Notes: generated by a model from the letters alone, not told the origin. A DNA stretch of 64,000 bases from Microbispora corallina (GCF_016863035.1 NZ_BOOC01000010.1:44429-108428); one strand, 5' to 3'; shown: positions 42,201-50,696, counted from the stretch's first letter. Made by a program: numbers and translations.

Positions 42201-42786
42201 ACGGCAGGTGCGGGACGTGCCCCTCGCCCACGCGCTGGGCGCGATCGCCTTCGCCCCGGACGGCCGGACGATCGTCGCCGGCGGCGAGACCGTCGACGCG
42301 GTCACCGGCAGGACGATCTGGTCGGGCTTCACCGCGTCACCGGCCTTCGCGGCCGGCCCCACCGGCCTGATCGCCGTGGGAGGCCCGACGGGACGGGTCT
42401 TCCTGTGGGACGCCCGGACCCGGTCTCCGGCGCCGCCGGTGCTCCACGGCACGGCGGAGGCGGTCCAGTCGCTCGCGTTCGACGCCGGAGGCGAGACCCT
42501 CGCCACCGTGGGCGAGAGCGGGACCGTCCAGCTGTGGGACGTGCGGGCCGGCCGGCGTCTCGGCCCCGCGCTGCGGCTTGCCGCCGACGGCGCCCCGGCC
42601 GTGACGTTCGCGCCCGGCGGCGACCGGCTCTTCGTCACCTTCCAGGATGGGGACCTGTTCCGCCTGCCCGCCGGCGGCGACGCGGTGGCCGCGGCGGTGT
42701 GCGCGCGGGCCGGGCGGACGCTGACGGTGGGGGAGTGGCGGCGGCGCCTGCCCGGGGTTCCGTATCAGGACGTCTGCCGCCGGTGA
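39283..42786 (+). CDS. Ser/Thr protein kinase with membrane segment and WD40 propeller
   Basis: A 1167-residue protein. Kinase domain ~15-275 with glycine loop LGAGGQGVVYEAY, Lys44 in VAVKVL, catalytic Asp138 in VVHRDLKPDNVLL and metal-binding Asp155 in VIDFGIAR, then TPTYMAPEVF. A conflict-system-like helical region follows (~290-445), a membrane segment at ~455-477 (LLTAALAVLLALSLAGGGLA), a short coiled coil of repeated EQRDxI, and a C-terminal beta-propeller (~530-1160) with repeated SPDGR and LWDxR motifs. The propeller would lie outside or inside depending on topology; if single-pass it faces the outside. GTG 39283 is the start. Confidence 0.9.
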   Translation: MTGRLRPEDPERLGEYWLAGRLGAGGQGVVYEAYDGEGRRVAVKVLHGGAAADPETRERLGREAAAARRVASFCTARVVAADLDGPRPYLVSEYVEGPSLRRAVTEGRPFAGDDLHRLATAVATALTAVHEAGVVHRDLKPDNVLLGPDGPRVIDFGIARTLEMSLTTAGLVAGTPTYMAPEVFTGQRAGAPADVFAWGGIVLFAATGRDPFTAESLGGVMHRVLSADPDLSALPEGLRPLVGAALAKDPVARPSARDLLMALISGGSAVEVGRLLAEGTRAASGVEAPAGNDPALGLLAEEAYGSLGDRERDLVPQIFLRLVAVSPDGELGTRRMPVDEAAPEAEPVLRAFAYVLGRSDREVSLARPAVLRAWPRLRAWVADEWDGLPVHAGIRGQARQWDDHGRRDGDLLQGSRLDAALGWAAAGRRHLRLNPLERDLLDASAALTRRRARRRRLLTAALAVLLALSLAGGGLAAYQGGRIAEQRDRIGEQRDQITAQRDQALGRELAFVSGTLRTTDPVAAMLLSVAAWRLAPGAEARSGLLSSLYQPEVAAFRPWRDDGLQALSGDGRRLVSASDGEIRLYDVPGQREIRRFPAPELHGGPLFDVALSPGARSVAVVTGSRVVVWDLATGRRRAELSLPGASAQGEVDFGDGESALGVLEDGNGFVWGLKTGGTYGRGAEGGWPDAVPAVSRSGRLAAVAAGGVTVWRLPGRVREPGPGRACPRDAERAAFSPDGRVLACAGRRLAFVAADTGRLLGAVTAGGPGVGGGLRFSPDGRFLVEFAGHGVRVWRVRDRRQVFAYQAEDDVLDARLDPDGRTLRCLLADGVVGVDIAPRAVPARPSPGIFDTRMSPDGRWLAVEAEEDAPVRLWDAARGVFAGPLPGSDGWAPADFDRAGRTVVLKDLPGERLRAWDARTRAPLWAHRVPAGLMVDGTAFTPDGRLFAAALVRDDNGRGPDRARLAEWDARTGRQVRDVPLAHALGAIAFAPDGRTIVAGGETVDAVTGRTIWSGFTASPAFAAGPTGLIAVGGPTGRVFLWDARTRSPAPPVLHGTAEAVQSLAFDAGGETLATVGESGTVQLWDVRAGRRLGPALRLAADGAPAVTFAPGGDRLFVTFQDGDLFRLPAGGDAVAAAVCARAGRTLTVGEWRRRLPGVPYQDVCRR

Positions 42787-42858
42787 CCACCGTAGGCATT
42801 TCGCCGGGTTCTGTGGGTATTTCTCCTGTTGTAGTCGGTCCGGGGTGGGAGGGGCGGG

Positions 42859-43053
42859 ATGGAGTCACGGGAGCGGTTCCTGTTCCAGAAGATGGCGGCC
42901 CAGCTGAAACGGGAGGCGGCCCGCCTGACGGGCGACCGGCTCATGGCGGCCGAGGCCCGTACGGAGGAGGCCGAGGCGCGCCTGTGCCTCACGTGGCACG
43001 ACATCCTCGACACCACCTGGGAGATCCGCATGCTCTACGGCGTGAGAGGCTAG
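42859..43053 (+). CDS. Small 64-residue helical protein
   Basis: Opens MESRERFLFQKMAAQLKREA and continues as a probable helical pair (LMAAEARTEEAEARLCLTWH) ending EIRMLYGVRG. GGGAGGGGC lies just before the ATG. It ends 36 nt before the nucleotidyltransferase gene on the same strand. A small protein before an AbiEii-type toxin could be an antitoxin, but it is much shorter than AbiEi and shows no helix-turn-helix, so this stays open. Confidence 0.55.
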   Translation: MESRERFLFQKMAAQLKREAARLTGDRLMAAEARTEEAEARLCLTWHDILDTTWEIRMLYGVRG

Positions 43054-43089
43054 GACCGTCCTGACCTTCCGCCACCGAAAGGCCACGTA

Positions 43090-43779
43090 GTGGAGCCGTC
43101 CCCGTTCCACCTGCGCCTGATCGACGACGCGCGGCCCGTGCTCGACCGGTACGGCCTGCTGCTCGCGGGCGGCTACGCGCTGCGCGCCCACGGCTGCGTC
43201 GACCGCCCGGTCGACGACCTGACGTTCGTGACCGAGGACGAGACGCCGCTGCCCGAGGTGGCGGCGGCCGTCGCGGGCGCCTACGAGGGCAGGGGACTGA
43301 CGGCCGAGGTGTGCGAGACGGCGCCGCGGGCGGCCCGCGTCGTGGTGACCGACGAGATCAGCGGCCAGGCCGGCGAGGTCACCCTGCTCCGCGAGCCCCT
43401 CCGCGACCGGCCCGCCGACCTGGGGCCCTGCCGGGTCGCCGGCCTCGACGACGCCGTGGGGCTCAAGGTCCGCGCGCTGCACAACCGCGGGCTGCCCCGC
43501 GACTTCGCTGATGTCGCCTCCGTCGCCGGGCTGTACCCCTTCCGCCTGCTGGAGCAGCTGGGCGCGGCGCACGAGGACGACTGGAGCGCCGAGGACCTCG
43601 TCCAGCGGCTGGAGACCGTCGACCTCCTCGCCGACGAGGCGTTCGCCGCCTACGGCCTCGACGAGGAGCGGATCGCCGCCGTCCGCCGGTTCGCCTACGC
43701 CTGGGTCGAGGACATCAAGCTCCGCCGGGTCGAGGACGGCGACGCCGAGTTCGACCTCGACGTGCCCGAGATCGACTGA
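43090..43779 (+). CDS. AbiEii/AbiGii-like nucleotidyltransferase
   Basis: A 229-residue protein with the opening pattern LLLAGGYALRAHGCVDRPVDDLTFVTE: the GG-AL-HG-R...DD arrangement is that of MenT/AbiEii nucleotidyltransferases, in which the acidic residues bind metal. The remainder is helical (VGLKVRALHNRGLPRDFADV, LLEQLGAAHEDDW). AbiEii enzymes act as toxins that block tRNA in phage-defence systems, but stand-alone relatives are also widespread in actinomycetes. GTG 43090 is the first in-frame start with a GAAAGG ribosome site. No AbiEi-type antitoxin gene is adjacent. Confidence 0.7.
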   Translation: MEPSPFHLRLIDDARPVLDRYGLLLAGGYALRAHGCVDRPVDDLTFVTEDETPLPEVAAAVAGAYEGRGLTAEVCETAPRAARVVVTDEISGQAGEVTLLREPLRDRPADLGPCRVAGLDDAVGLKVRALHNRGLPRDFADVASVAGLYPFRLLEQLGAAHEDDWSAEDLVQRLETVDLLADEAFAAYGLDEERIAAVRRFAYAWVEDIKLRRVEDGDAEFDLDVPEID

Positions 43780-43845
43780 CCCCGCCCCCTCCACCACCCC
43801 TTCGCCGTCCGGTCACATCCGCCCGCCTTCCATCCTGTCCCGGTG

Positions 43846-43886
43846 GTCAACCAAGGTTGACACGCGATCTATCGTGAACCTACATT
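43846..43886 (+). promoter_or_regulatory. Strong promoter with overlapping palindromic operator
   Basis: TTGACA (43857-43862) and TACATT (43881-43886) with an 18-bp spacer make one of the best housekeeping-type promoters in the window. The perfect palindrome GTCAACCAAGGTTGAC (43846-43861) covers the -35 box, so a repressor bound there would block RNA polymerase. Transcription would start near 43893, 26 nt before the exporter ATG. Confidence 0.7.
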
Positions 43887-43918
43887 GATCGCGCCGAGGT
43901 TCGCGGACAGGGGGATTC

Positions 43919-45673
43919 ATGGGCACAGGGGGACGCGACGGCCTGCCGGCCGGGCGAAGGCCGTGGCGGCTGCTGCTCGACCAGGTGCGGCCGCACCGTC
44001 GGATGCTGCTGCTCGGCGGCGCGCTGAGCCTGGTGGGCAGCGCCGCCGGGCTCTCGATGCCGCTCCTGGCCAAGCGGGTGATCGACGCGTTCGGAACCGG
44101 CGCCCAGCTGGTGGGGCCGGTGCTCGGCCTGTCGGTCGCGGTCCTGGTGGGCGCGCTGATCTCGGCCGGTGGCCGGTTCCTCCTGGAGCGGATGGGCGAG
44201 AACATCGTGCTCGCCTCACGCCGGACGCTCGTGGACCGCATGCTGCGGCTCCGGGTGGCCGACGTGGACCGGCTCAAGCCCGGCGACCTGCTCTCCCGGG
44301 TCAGCTCCGACACCACCCTCCTGCGGGCCGTGTGCACGGAGTCGCTGGCCGGCCTCGTGGGCGCGGCGTTCATGTTCCTCGGCGCCGTCGTGATGATGGC
44401 GCTCATGGACGGCCTGCTGCTTTTGGTCACGCTGGCCGTGGTCGCCGCGGTCGCCCTGATGGGCACGACGATCGCCCCCCGCATCCGGAAGGCGTCCCTG
44501 CAGGCGCAGGTCGCGCTGGGGGAGATGGGCTCCACGCTCGACCGGGCCCTCCAGGCGTTCCGCACGGTCAAGGCCAGCGGCGCGGAGGGGCGCGAGATCG
44601 CGGCCGTGGGCGAGGCCGCCGCCGTGGCGCGCGACCGCGGCGTGACGGCCGCCGCGTGGACCTCGGTCGCCGGGATCGGCGCCTGGATGTCGATCCAGCT
44701 CGCCTTCCTCGCGGTGCTCGGGGTGGGCGGCGCCCGGGTGGCGTCGGGCGCGATGGCGATCTCGTCGCTGATCGCCTTCCTCCTCTACCTCTTCTACCTG
44801 GTCTCCCCGATCGGCCAGCTGATCCAGAGCATCACCCAGATCCAGAACGGGCTGGCCGCGATCACCCGCATCCAGGAGATCACCGAGCTGCCCACCGAGC
44901 CGGCGGCGGAGCCGGCCGCCGCCGGGTCCCACGATCCGGTCGGCGTGGCGTTCGACGGGGTCGTCTTCCGGTACGGCGACGACCGGCCGGTCGTGCACGA
45001 CGACGTGTCGTTCGAGGTGTCCGCCGGCGGGATGACGGCCCTGGTCGGCCCGTCCGGGGCGGGCAAGTCCACGGTGTTCGGCCTGATCGAGCGCTTCTAC
45101 GAGCCCCAGGCCGGCACGATCGCCATCGGCGGGCGCGACGTCCGCGACTGGCCGCTCGGAGAGCTGCGCGCCGCGCTCGGGTACGTGGAGCAGGACGCCC
45201 CCGTCCTCGCCGGGACGTTCCAGGAGAACCTCGTCTTCGGGGCGCCGGAGGCGACGGACGAGGAGATCGCCCGTGCCCTCGCCCGTACGCGCCTGGACGA
45301 CCTGGTGGCGCGGCTGCCCGAGGGGCTGGAGACGCCGGTCGGCCACCGGGGCATCCTGCTGTCGGGCGGGGAGCGGCAGCGGGTGGCCATCGCGCGGGCG
45401 CTGCTGCGCCGGCCGCGGCTGCTGCTGCTCGACGAGGCGACCTCCCAGCTGGACGCGGTCAACGAGATGCGGCTGCGCGAGGTGGTGGCCGAGGTGGCGC
45501 GGGAGACGACGGTCCTGGTGATCGCCCACCGGCTGTCCACGGTGACGGGGGCCGACCGGATCATCGTGATGGAGGCGGGCCGGGTGCGGGCGTCGGGCAC
45601 GCACCACGAGCTGGTCGACGCCGACGAGCTGTACCGGGAGCTGGCCGCCACGCAGTTCCTCGTCGGCTCCTGA
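43919..45673 (+). CDS. ABC exporter, fused membrane and ATPase domains
   Basis: A 584-residue half-transporter that works as a dimer. The membrane domain (~20-315) has six helices (HRRMLLLGGALSLVGSAAGL and later IGAWMSIQLAFLAVLGVGGA). The ATPase domain has Walker A VGPSGAGKSTVFGLIERFY, signature LSGGERQRVAIARALL and Walker B LLLLDEATSQLD with the H-loop VIAHRLSTV. This is the MsbA/LmrA multidrug type. It is a single gene behind a strong promoter with an operator-like palindrome, consistent with a drug-inducible pump, though no regulator gene is next to it. Confidence 0.92.
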   Translation: MGTGGRDGLPAGRRPWRLLLDQVRPHRRMLLLGGALSLVGSAAGLSMPLLAKRVIDAFGTGAQLVGPVLGLSVAVLVGALISAGGRFLLERMGENIVLASRRTLVDRMLRLRVADVDRLKPGDLLSRVSSDTTLLRAVCTESLAGLVGAAFMFLGAVVMMALMDGLLLLVTLAVVAAVALMGTTIAPRIRKASLQAQVALGEMGSTLDRALQAFRTVKASGAEGREIAAVGEAAAVARDRGVTAAAWTSVAGIGAWMSIQLAFLAVLGVGGARVASGAMAISSLIAFLLYLFYLVSPIGQLIQSITQIQNGLAAITRIQEITELPTEPAAEPAAAGSHDPVGVAFDGVVFRYGDDRPVVHDDVSFEVSAGGMTALVGPSGAGKSTVFGLIERFYEPQAGTIAIGGRDVRDWPLGELRAALGYVEQDAPVLAGTFQENLVFGAPEATDEEIARALARTRLDDLVARLPEGLETPVGHRGILLSGGERQRVAIARALLRRPRLLLLDEATSQLDAVNEMRLREVVAEVARETTVLVIAHRLSTVTGADRIIVMEAGRVRASGTHHELVDADELYRELAATQFLVGS

Positions 45674-45830
45674 GGCTGCCGCAGGGCAAAGCCGTGAGCA
45701 GGCTTTACGCCCCCGGACGGCTGTCGCGACCGGAAACCGGGAACCCCGCAAGGTGCGTAACCTCTCCTTCACCACCGCCCGGTCCCGGGTCGAGCGCGCG
45801 TGCGGGCGCGTCCGGGGACGGGCAGAAGGG

Positions 45831-45861
45831 CGGGGCGTCCCGGTTTCGCCGGGACGCCCCG
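45831..45861. terminator. Strong hairpin downstream of the exporter gene
   Basis: CGGGGCGTCCCGG and CCGGGACGCCCCG pair perfectly over 13 bp around a five-base TTTCG loop, 158 nt after the exporter stop. No T-run follows, which is common in high-GC actinomycetes. Confidence 0.7.
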
Positions 45862-46206
45862 GCCGGTCCCGCCGGGCGCGGGCTCAGCGCGTGAGGTCGC
45901 GCATGTCCGCAGGGTCCGGCCGAGCACGACGGCCGGGCGGCTCGCCGGGCTCGCGGCCGGCCGTTCCAGCACTCCGGCGCGGACCTCGGCGATCATGCCG
46001 AACCCCACCACCAGCGATCCAGGTCCACGAGCGGCGCCGCGATCCCCACCGGCCGCGCGTCCGGTACGTCGTGCAGAGGCCGCGACCCGTCGATCATCGT
46101 CACCGGTCCTCGCAGGGGTCAGGGCAGCTCGTCCCGCTCGACCAGGCCGGCGGCCGGAACGGGATCGTCAACCGGGCCTTGGCGGGAGGAGAGCCGCGGC
46201 ACGGCC
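45862..46206 (-). other. Non-coding stretch with traces of a decayed gene
   Basis: Between the exporter terminator and the SDR promoter no intact gene is seen. On the minus strand, short protein-like pieces occur in different frames: DGSRPLHDVPDARPVGIAAP near 46085-46025, VVGFGMIAEVRAGVLERPAA near 46010-45950 and LRDMRDLTR ending at a TGA near 45892. They could be one frameshifted gene remnant of unknown kind. The evidence is weak. Confidence 0.25.
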
Positions 46207-46212
46207 TAAGGT
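46207..46212 (+). promoter_or_regulatory. -10-like hexamer for the SDR-hutF pair
   Basis: TAAGGT lies 7 nt before ATG 46220. The GGTGAGGA overlapping it could also serve as a ribosome site if transcription starts further up, so a leaderless start is only one option. Confidence 0.35.
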
Positions 46213-46219
46213 GAGGACC

Positions 46220-46912
46220 ATGTCCGAACGACCGAGGGCGCTCGTCACGGGCGCCTCCCGAGGGGTCGGGGCCGCCGTCGCCCGGGCCCTCGCCCCCACG
46301 CACGACCTCCTGCTCGGCGGGCGGGACGGCACGGTCCTCGACGCGCTGTGCGAAGAACTGCCGGGCTCCCGTCCCTGGGCGGTGGAGCTGACCGAGGTCA
46401 CCGAGGCCGACGTCGAGGGGATCGACCGGCTCGACCTGCTCGTGCACAGCGCCGGCGTCGTCAGGCTCGGCCACCTCGCCGACACCCCGGCCGAGGTGTG
46501 GCGGCGGACGCTGGAGGTGAACGTCGTCGCGGTGGCCGAGCTCACCCGGCTGCTGCTCCCCGCCCTGCGGGCGGCGCGGGGCCACGTGGTGCTGATCAAC
46601 TCGGGGGCCGGGCTGCGGGCCAACCCCAACTGGGGGTCGTACGCCGCCAGCAAGTTCGCCCTGCGGGCCTTCGCCGACGTGCTGCGGGAGGAGGAGCACG
46701 CGAACGGGCTCCGGGTCACCACGGTCTACCCCGGGCGCGTGGACACCGACATGCAGCGCGATGTCCGCGCCCAGGAGGGCGGGCCGTACGAGCCGGGCCG
46801 GTACCTCGACGCGGACTCGGTCGCGCGCGCCGTGCTGGCCGCCGTGACCGCGACCCCCGACGCCCACGTCACCGAGATCACCGTGCGTCCCGCGGCGGGT
46901 CCCACGCGATGA
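46220..46912 (+). CDS. Short-chain dehydrogenase/reductase
   Basis: A 230-residue SDR with cofactor motif ALVTGASRGVGAAVARALA, LVHSAGV in place of the NNAG motif and catalytic SYAASKFALRAFADVLR, followed by VTTVYPGRVDTDM. Its stop overlaps the hutF start in ATGA, so it is coupled to histidine catabolism genes, although no SDR step exists in the known Hut pathway. It may act on an unrelated substrate. Short SDRs of this kind with a YPG-R-V-DT motif often work on small ketones. Confidence 0.85.
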   Translation: MSERPRALVTGASRGVGAAVARALAPTHDLLLGGRDGTVLDALCEELPGSRPWAVELTEVTEADVEGIDRLDLLVHSAGVVRLGHLADTPAEVWRRTLEVNVVAVAELTRLLLPALRAARGHVVLINSGAGLRANPNWGSYAASKFALRAFADVLREEEHANGLRVTTVYPGRVDTDMQRDVRAQEGGPYEPGRYLDADSVARAVLAAVTATPDAHVTEITVRPAAGPTR

Positions 46913-48258
46913 GCGCCGCCGTGACCTACTGGTGCGAGATGGCGTGGCTGCCGCCGGGCGAGGCCGTGGAGAGCGTGGCGATCGAGGTGGAGGGGCGGCG
47001 GCTGGGCGAGATCCGGCCCGGGGTCCCCGCCCCGCCGGGCGCCGTGCGGCTCGCCGGGCTGACCCTGCCCGGCCTCGCCGACTGCCACTCGCACGCCTTC
47101 CACCGCGCCCTCCGGGGGCACACCCAGACCGAGCGGGGCAGCTTCTGGACCTGGCGCAGGCAGATGTACGGCGTGGCCGCGGCCCTCGACCCGGACGCCT
47201 ACCTCAGGCTGGCCACCGCCGTCTTCGCCGAGATGTCGCTGGCGGGGATCACCTGCGTCGGGGAGTTCCACTACCTGCACCACGGCCCCGGCGGCGTGCC
47301 GTACGCCGACGCGAACGCCATGGGCCACGCGCTCGTCGAGGCCGCCCGGCGGGCCGGGCTGCGGATGGCGCTGATCGACACGTGCTACCTCACCGGCGGC
47401 ATCGGGGACGCCCTGCAGGGCACCCAGCTCCGGTTCGGGGACGGGGACGCCGACCGCTGGGCCGTACGGGCCGAGGACCTGGCCGCGGCCTACGAGGGCG
47501 CCGAGGACGTGGAGATCGGCGCGGCCATCCACTCGGTGCGCGCGGTCCCGCCGGAGCAGATGCACGTGCCGGTCGAGTTCGCCCACCGGCACGCCGGGCC
47601 GCTGCACGCCCACGTCTCCGAGCAGCGGGCCGAGAACGAGGCCTGCGTCGAGGCGTACGCCGCCACGCCCGTCCAGGTGCTGCACGAGCACGGCGCTCTC
47701 GGGCCGCGTTCGACGGCCGTGCACGCGACCCACCTGTCCGACGTGGACGTGGCCCTGCTCGGCGGCTCGACGACGTACGTGTGCATGTGCCCCACGACCG
47801 AGCGCGACCTGGCCGACGGCATCGGCCCGGCCCGCAGGCTCCTCGACGCCGGCGCCCCGATCACGCTGGGCAGCGACAGCCACGCGATCGTCGACCTGTT
47901 CGAGGAGGCCCGGGCCGTCGAGCTCGACGAGCGGCTGGCCACCGGCGAGCGCGGCCACTGGCGGGCGGCGGAGCTCCTGCACGCCGCGACCGCCGCCGGC
48001 CACGCCTCGCTCGGCTTCCCCGACGCCGGCTGCCTGGTCCCGGGGGCGTGGGCCGACCTCGTGTCGGTCCGCCTCGACTCGGTCCGCACGGCCGGGGCGA
48101 CGAGAGGCTCGGCCGCCGAGGCGGTGGTCTTCTCGGCCGCGGCGGCGGACGTGCACACGGTCGTCTCCGGCGGCCGCAGGGTGGTGACCGACGGGCGGCA
48201 CGTGCTCGGCGACGTCGGCGGCCTCCTGCGTGACGCCGTGGCGCTGGTGCGCGATTAG
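46909..48258 (+). CDS. hutF: Formimidoylglutamate deiminase
   Basis: Converts N-formimino-L-glutamate to N-formyl-L-glutamate and ammonia in the five-step histidine pathway. The 449-residue amidohydrolase has the metal motif LPGLADCHSHAFHRALRG, GITCVGEFHYLHHGP, the later His in LHAHVSEQ and VHATHLSD, and Asp in LGSDSHAIVDLFEEAR. The WCEMAWLPPGE opening and HTQTERGSFWTWR are specific for HutF. ATG 46909 overlaps the SDR stop. The partner deformylase HutG is not in the window, but hutI follows. Confidence 0.92.
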   Translation: MSAAVTYWCEMAWLPPGEAVESVAIEVEGRRLGEIRPGVPAPPGAVRLAGLTLPGLADCHSHAFHRALRGHTQTERGSFWTWRRQMYGVAAALDPDAYLRLATAVFAEMSLAGITCVGEFHYLHHGPGGVPYADANAMGHALVEAARRAGLRMALIDTCYLTGGIGDALQGTQLRFGDGDADRWAVRAEDLAAAYEGAEDVEIGAAIHSVRAVPPEQMHVPVEFAHRHAGPLHAHVSEQRAENEACVEAYAATPVQVLHEHGALGPRSTAVHATHLSDVDVALLGGSTTYVCMCPTTERDLADGIGPARRLLDAGAPITLGSDSHAIVDLFEEARAVELDERLATGERGHWRAAELLHAATAAGHASLGFPDAGCLVPGAWADLVSVRLDSVRTAGATRGSAAEAVVFSAAAADVHTVVSGGRRVVTDGRHVLGDVGGLLRDAVALVRD

Positions 48259-48333
48259 GGGTCGTGGCCCCAGACTGAGGGGTTTGCGCCGCGCGCGCGT
48301 TGGCGAGGATCAGAAAGCGTGGGGTCGAGCGGC

Positions 48334-49482
48334 ATGACATCAACGGTTTTCGTCGGCATCGGGCTGCTGTTCACGGCCGACCCGGAGCGTGAGGAGCTGG
48401 AGGACGCCGCTCTGCTGGCCGAGGACGGCGTCGTCCGCTGGATCGGGCCCTCCGCCCACGCGCCGGAGGCCGACGAGCGGGTCGACGTGGAGGGCCGCGC
48501 CGTCATCCCGGGCTTCGTCGACAGCCACGCGCACCTGGTGTTCGCCGGCGACCGCACCGCCGAGTTCGCGGCCCGCATGGCGGGAGTGCCCTACTCGGCC
48601 GGCGGCATCCGCACCACGGTCGAGGCCACCCGCTCGGCCAGCGTCCCCGAGCTGGTGCACAACACGGCGACGCTGGTCTCCGAGATGGCCGTCCAGGGCA
48701 CCACCACGTTCGAGATCAAGAGCGGGTACGGCCTGACGGTCGAGGCCGAGCGGCGCAGCCTGGAGATCGCCGGCCAGTTCACCGCCGAGACCACGTTCCT
48801 GGGCGCCCACGTGGTGCCGCAGGGGACCACGGCCGACGACTACGTCCGCGTGGTGACCGGGCCGATGCTGGACGCCTGCGCGCCGTACGCCCGGTGGGTC
48901 GACGTGTTCTGCGAGCGCGGCGCGTTCGACGAGGAGCAGAGCAGGGAGGTGCTGGCGGCGGGGATCAAGGCGGGCCTGCGGGCGCGGGTCCACGCCAACC
49001 AGCTCGGGCCGGGGCCCGGCGTCCGGCTCGCCTGCGAGATGGGGGCGGCCTCGGCCGACCACTGCACCCACCTGACCGACCGGGACGTGTCCGATCTCGC
49101 CGACAGCGGGGTGGTGGCCACGCTGCTGCCGGGGGCCGAGTTCTCCACCCGCTCGCCGTACCCGGACGCGCGGCGGCTGCTCGACGCCGGGGTGAACGTG
49201 GCGCTCGCCACCGACTGCAACCCGGGGTCGTCGTTCACCACCTCGATGCCGTTCTGCGTCGCCCTCGCCGTACGGGAGATGGGGATGACGCCGCGTGAGG
49301 CCGTGCGGGCGGCGACGCTGGGCGGGGCGCGGGCGCTGCGCCGCCACGACGTGGGCATCCTGCGCGTGGGCGCCAGGGCGGATCTGGCCGTCCTGGAGGC
49401 GCCGTCGTACGTCCACCTCGCCTACCGGCCGGGAGTGCCACTGGTGGCGCAGGTCTGGCAGTCAGGCCGCCGCCTCGTTTGA
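48334..49482 (+). CDS. hutI: Imidazolonepropionase
   Basis: Hydrolyses 4-imidazolone-5-propanoate to N-formimino-L-glutamate, the substrate of HutF. The 382-residue amidohydrolase has metal motif [48 protein letters not shown] and [11 protein letters not shown], all typical of HutI. ATG 48334 is preferred to the in-frame GTG at 48319 because it gives the normal N-terminus; the ribosome site is weak in both cases. A 6-bp TCCTCC/GGAGGA hairpin at 49524-49539 might serve as a weak terminator. The 229 nt beyond the stop hold only that and the sigma-factor promoter region. Confidence 0.94.
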   Translation: MTSTVFVGIGLLFTADPEREELEDAALLAEDGVVRWIGPSAHAPEADERVDVEGRAVIPGFVDSHAHLVFAGDRTAEFAARMAGVPYSAGGIRTTVEATRSASVPELVHNTATLVSEMAVQGTTTFEIKSGYGLTVEAERRSLEIAGQFTAETTFLGAHVVPQGTTADDYVRVVTGPMLDACAPYARWVDVFCERGAFDEEQSREVLAAGIKAGLRARVHANQLGPGPGVRLACEMGAASADHCTHLTDRDVSDLADSGVVATLLPGAEFSTRSPYPDARRLLDAGVNVALATDCNPGSSFTTSMPFCVALAVREMGMTPREAVRAATLGGARALRRHDVGILRVGARADLAVLEAPSYVHLAYRPGVPLVAQVWQSGRRLV

Positions 49483-49711
49483 GTCGCCCCCAGAGGGGTA
49501 GTCCGGCATTTTCCAGCCGCGCATCCTCCTTCAGGAGGAACCGGAAACCATTCTGCGGTCGTATTAGTTTAGGGAATCTTTGCCCTGGACGGACCGTTGA
49601 TCGAGTCAGGATCGGTGAATCCGGAAGCCCGTGCAGAGCGGGGCGCGCGGGCTCGGGGGAACCGGTTCCGACACAACGTGCATAACGCCGCGCGGAACGA
49701 GGTGCCATCGG

Positions 49712-50647
49712 ATGGCGACGGGGAATCGGACGCAGGATCAGCACGTCTCTGACCGGGACCTGCTGGGGACCTATCTGGCCGAGATCGGCCGGATCCCCCT
49801 TCTGACGGCCGAGCAGGAGGTGGAGCTCGCCAAGCGGATCGAGGCGGGCCTGTTCGCCGAGCACCTGCTCGACGGCGGGCGGCCGGAGCCGAAGGTCTCG
49901 GACGCGGCCGACGAGGAGCTCGAGCGCATCGCGATCTCCGGGCGGCGGGCGAAGGACGAGTTCATCCAGGCCAACCTGCGCCTGGTGGTGGCGGTGGCCC
50001 GGAAGTACTCGGGGCGGGGGATGCCGCTGATCGACCTCGTCCAGGAGGGCAACCTGGGCCTGGTGCGCGCGGTGGAGAAGTTCGACTACCGGCGGGGGTA
50101 CAAGTTCTCGACCTACGCCACCTGGTGGATCCGCCAGTCGGTGGGCCGCTCGATCCACGAGCAGGCGCGGCCGGTGCGCCTGCCCACCCACGCCGGTGAG
50201 CAGATGACGCGGCTGATGCGGGTGCGCAGGGACATGCTGGCCGAGTTCGACGCCGAGCCGACCGACGCCGATCTGGCCGAGGTGCTCGACCTGCCCATCG
50301 AGCGGGTGCAGGAGCTGCGCCGCTGGGCCTCCGACCCGGTCTCCCTCCAGCTCGGCGTGGGCGACGAGGACGAGACCGAGCTGGGCGACATGATCGCGGA
50401 CGAGACCTGGGCCGACCCGGAGCAGCAGGCCATGGCGACCCTCGACAAGGAGCGCCTGGAGGAGTGGCTGACCGGCCTGGAGGGCCAGATCCGCGAGATG
50501 TTGCGCTGGCGCTACGGCCTGGTGGACGGGCGTGAACACACCCTCACCGAGGTGGGGGAGCGGTACGGCATCGGCCGCGACCGGGCCCGCCGCCTGGAGC
50601 GCGACGCCCTCGTGCGGCTGCGGAAGATGGCGAGCGCCGCCGCCTGA
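49712..50647 (+). CDS. RNA polymerase sigma-70 family factor, group 2-like
   Basis: A 311-residue sigma factor. Region 1.2 (DLLGTYLAEIGRIPLLTAEQ), region 2 (FIQANLRLVVAVARKYSGRG, LIDLVQEGNLGLVRAVEKFD and KFSTYATWWIRQSVGRSIHE), region 3 and region 4 (LEGQIREMLRWRYGLVDGRE, then LTEVGERYGIGRDRARRLER) are all present. Lack of the long acidic region 1.1 and the size fit the HrdD/SigB-like group 2 factors rather than the primary HrdB. ATG 49712 has GAGGTG 8 nt upstream; the frame is open further up without a better start. A terminator follows at 50697. Confidence 0.92.
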   Translation: MATGNRTQDQHVSDRDLLGTYLAEIGRIPLLTAEQEVELAKRIEAGLFAEHLLDGGRPEPKVSDAADEELERIAISGRRAKDEFIQANLRLVVAVARKYSGRGMPLIDLVQEGNLGLVRAVEKFDYRRGYKFSTYATWWIRQSVGRSIHEQARPVRLPTHAGEQMTRLMRVRRDMLAEFDAEPTDADLAEVLDLPIERVQELRRWASDPVSLQLGVGDEDETELGDMIADETWADPEQQAMATLDKERLEEWLTGLEGQIREMLRWRYGLVDGREHTLTEVGERYGIGRDRARRLERDALVRLRKMASAAA

Positions 50648-50696
50648 TCACCCGCCGGCCGCCGGGCGGAAGAATCACGGGAAACATTGTTCACAG

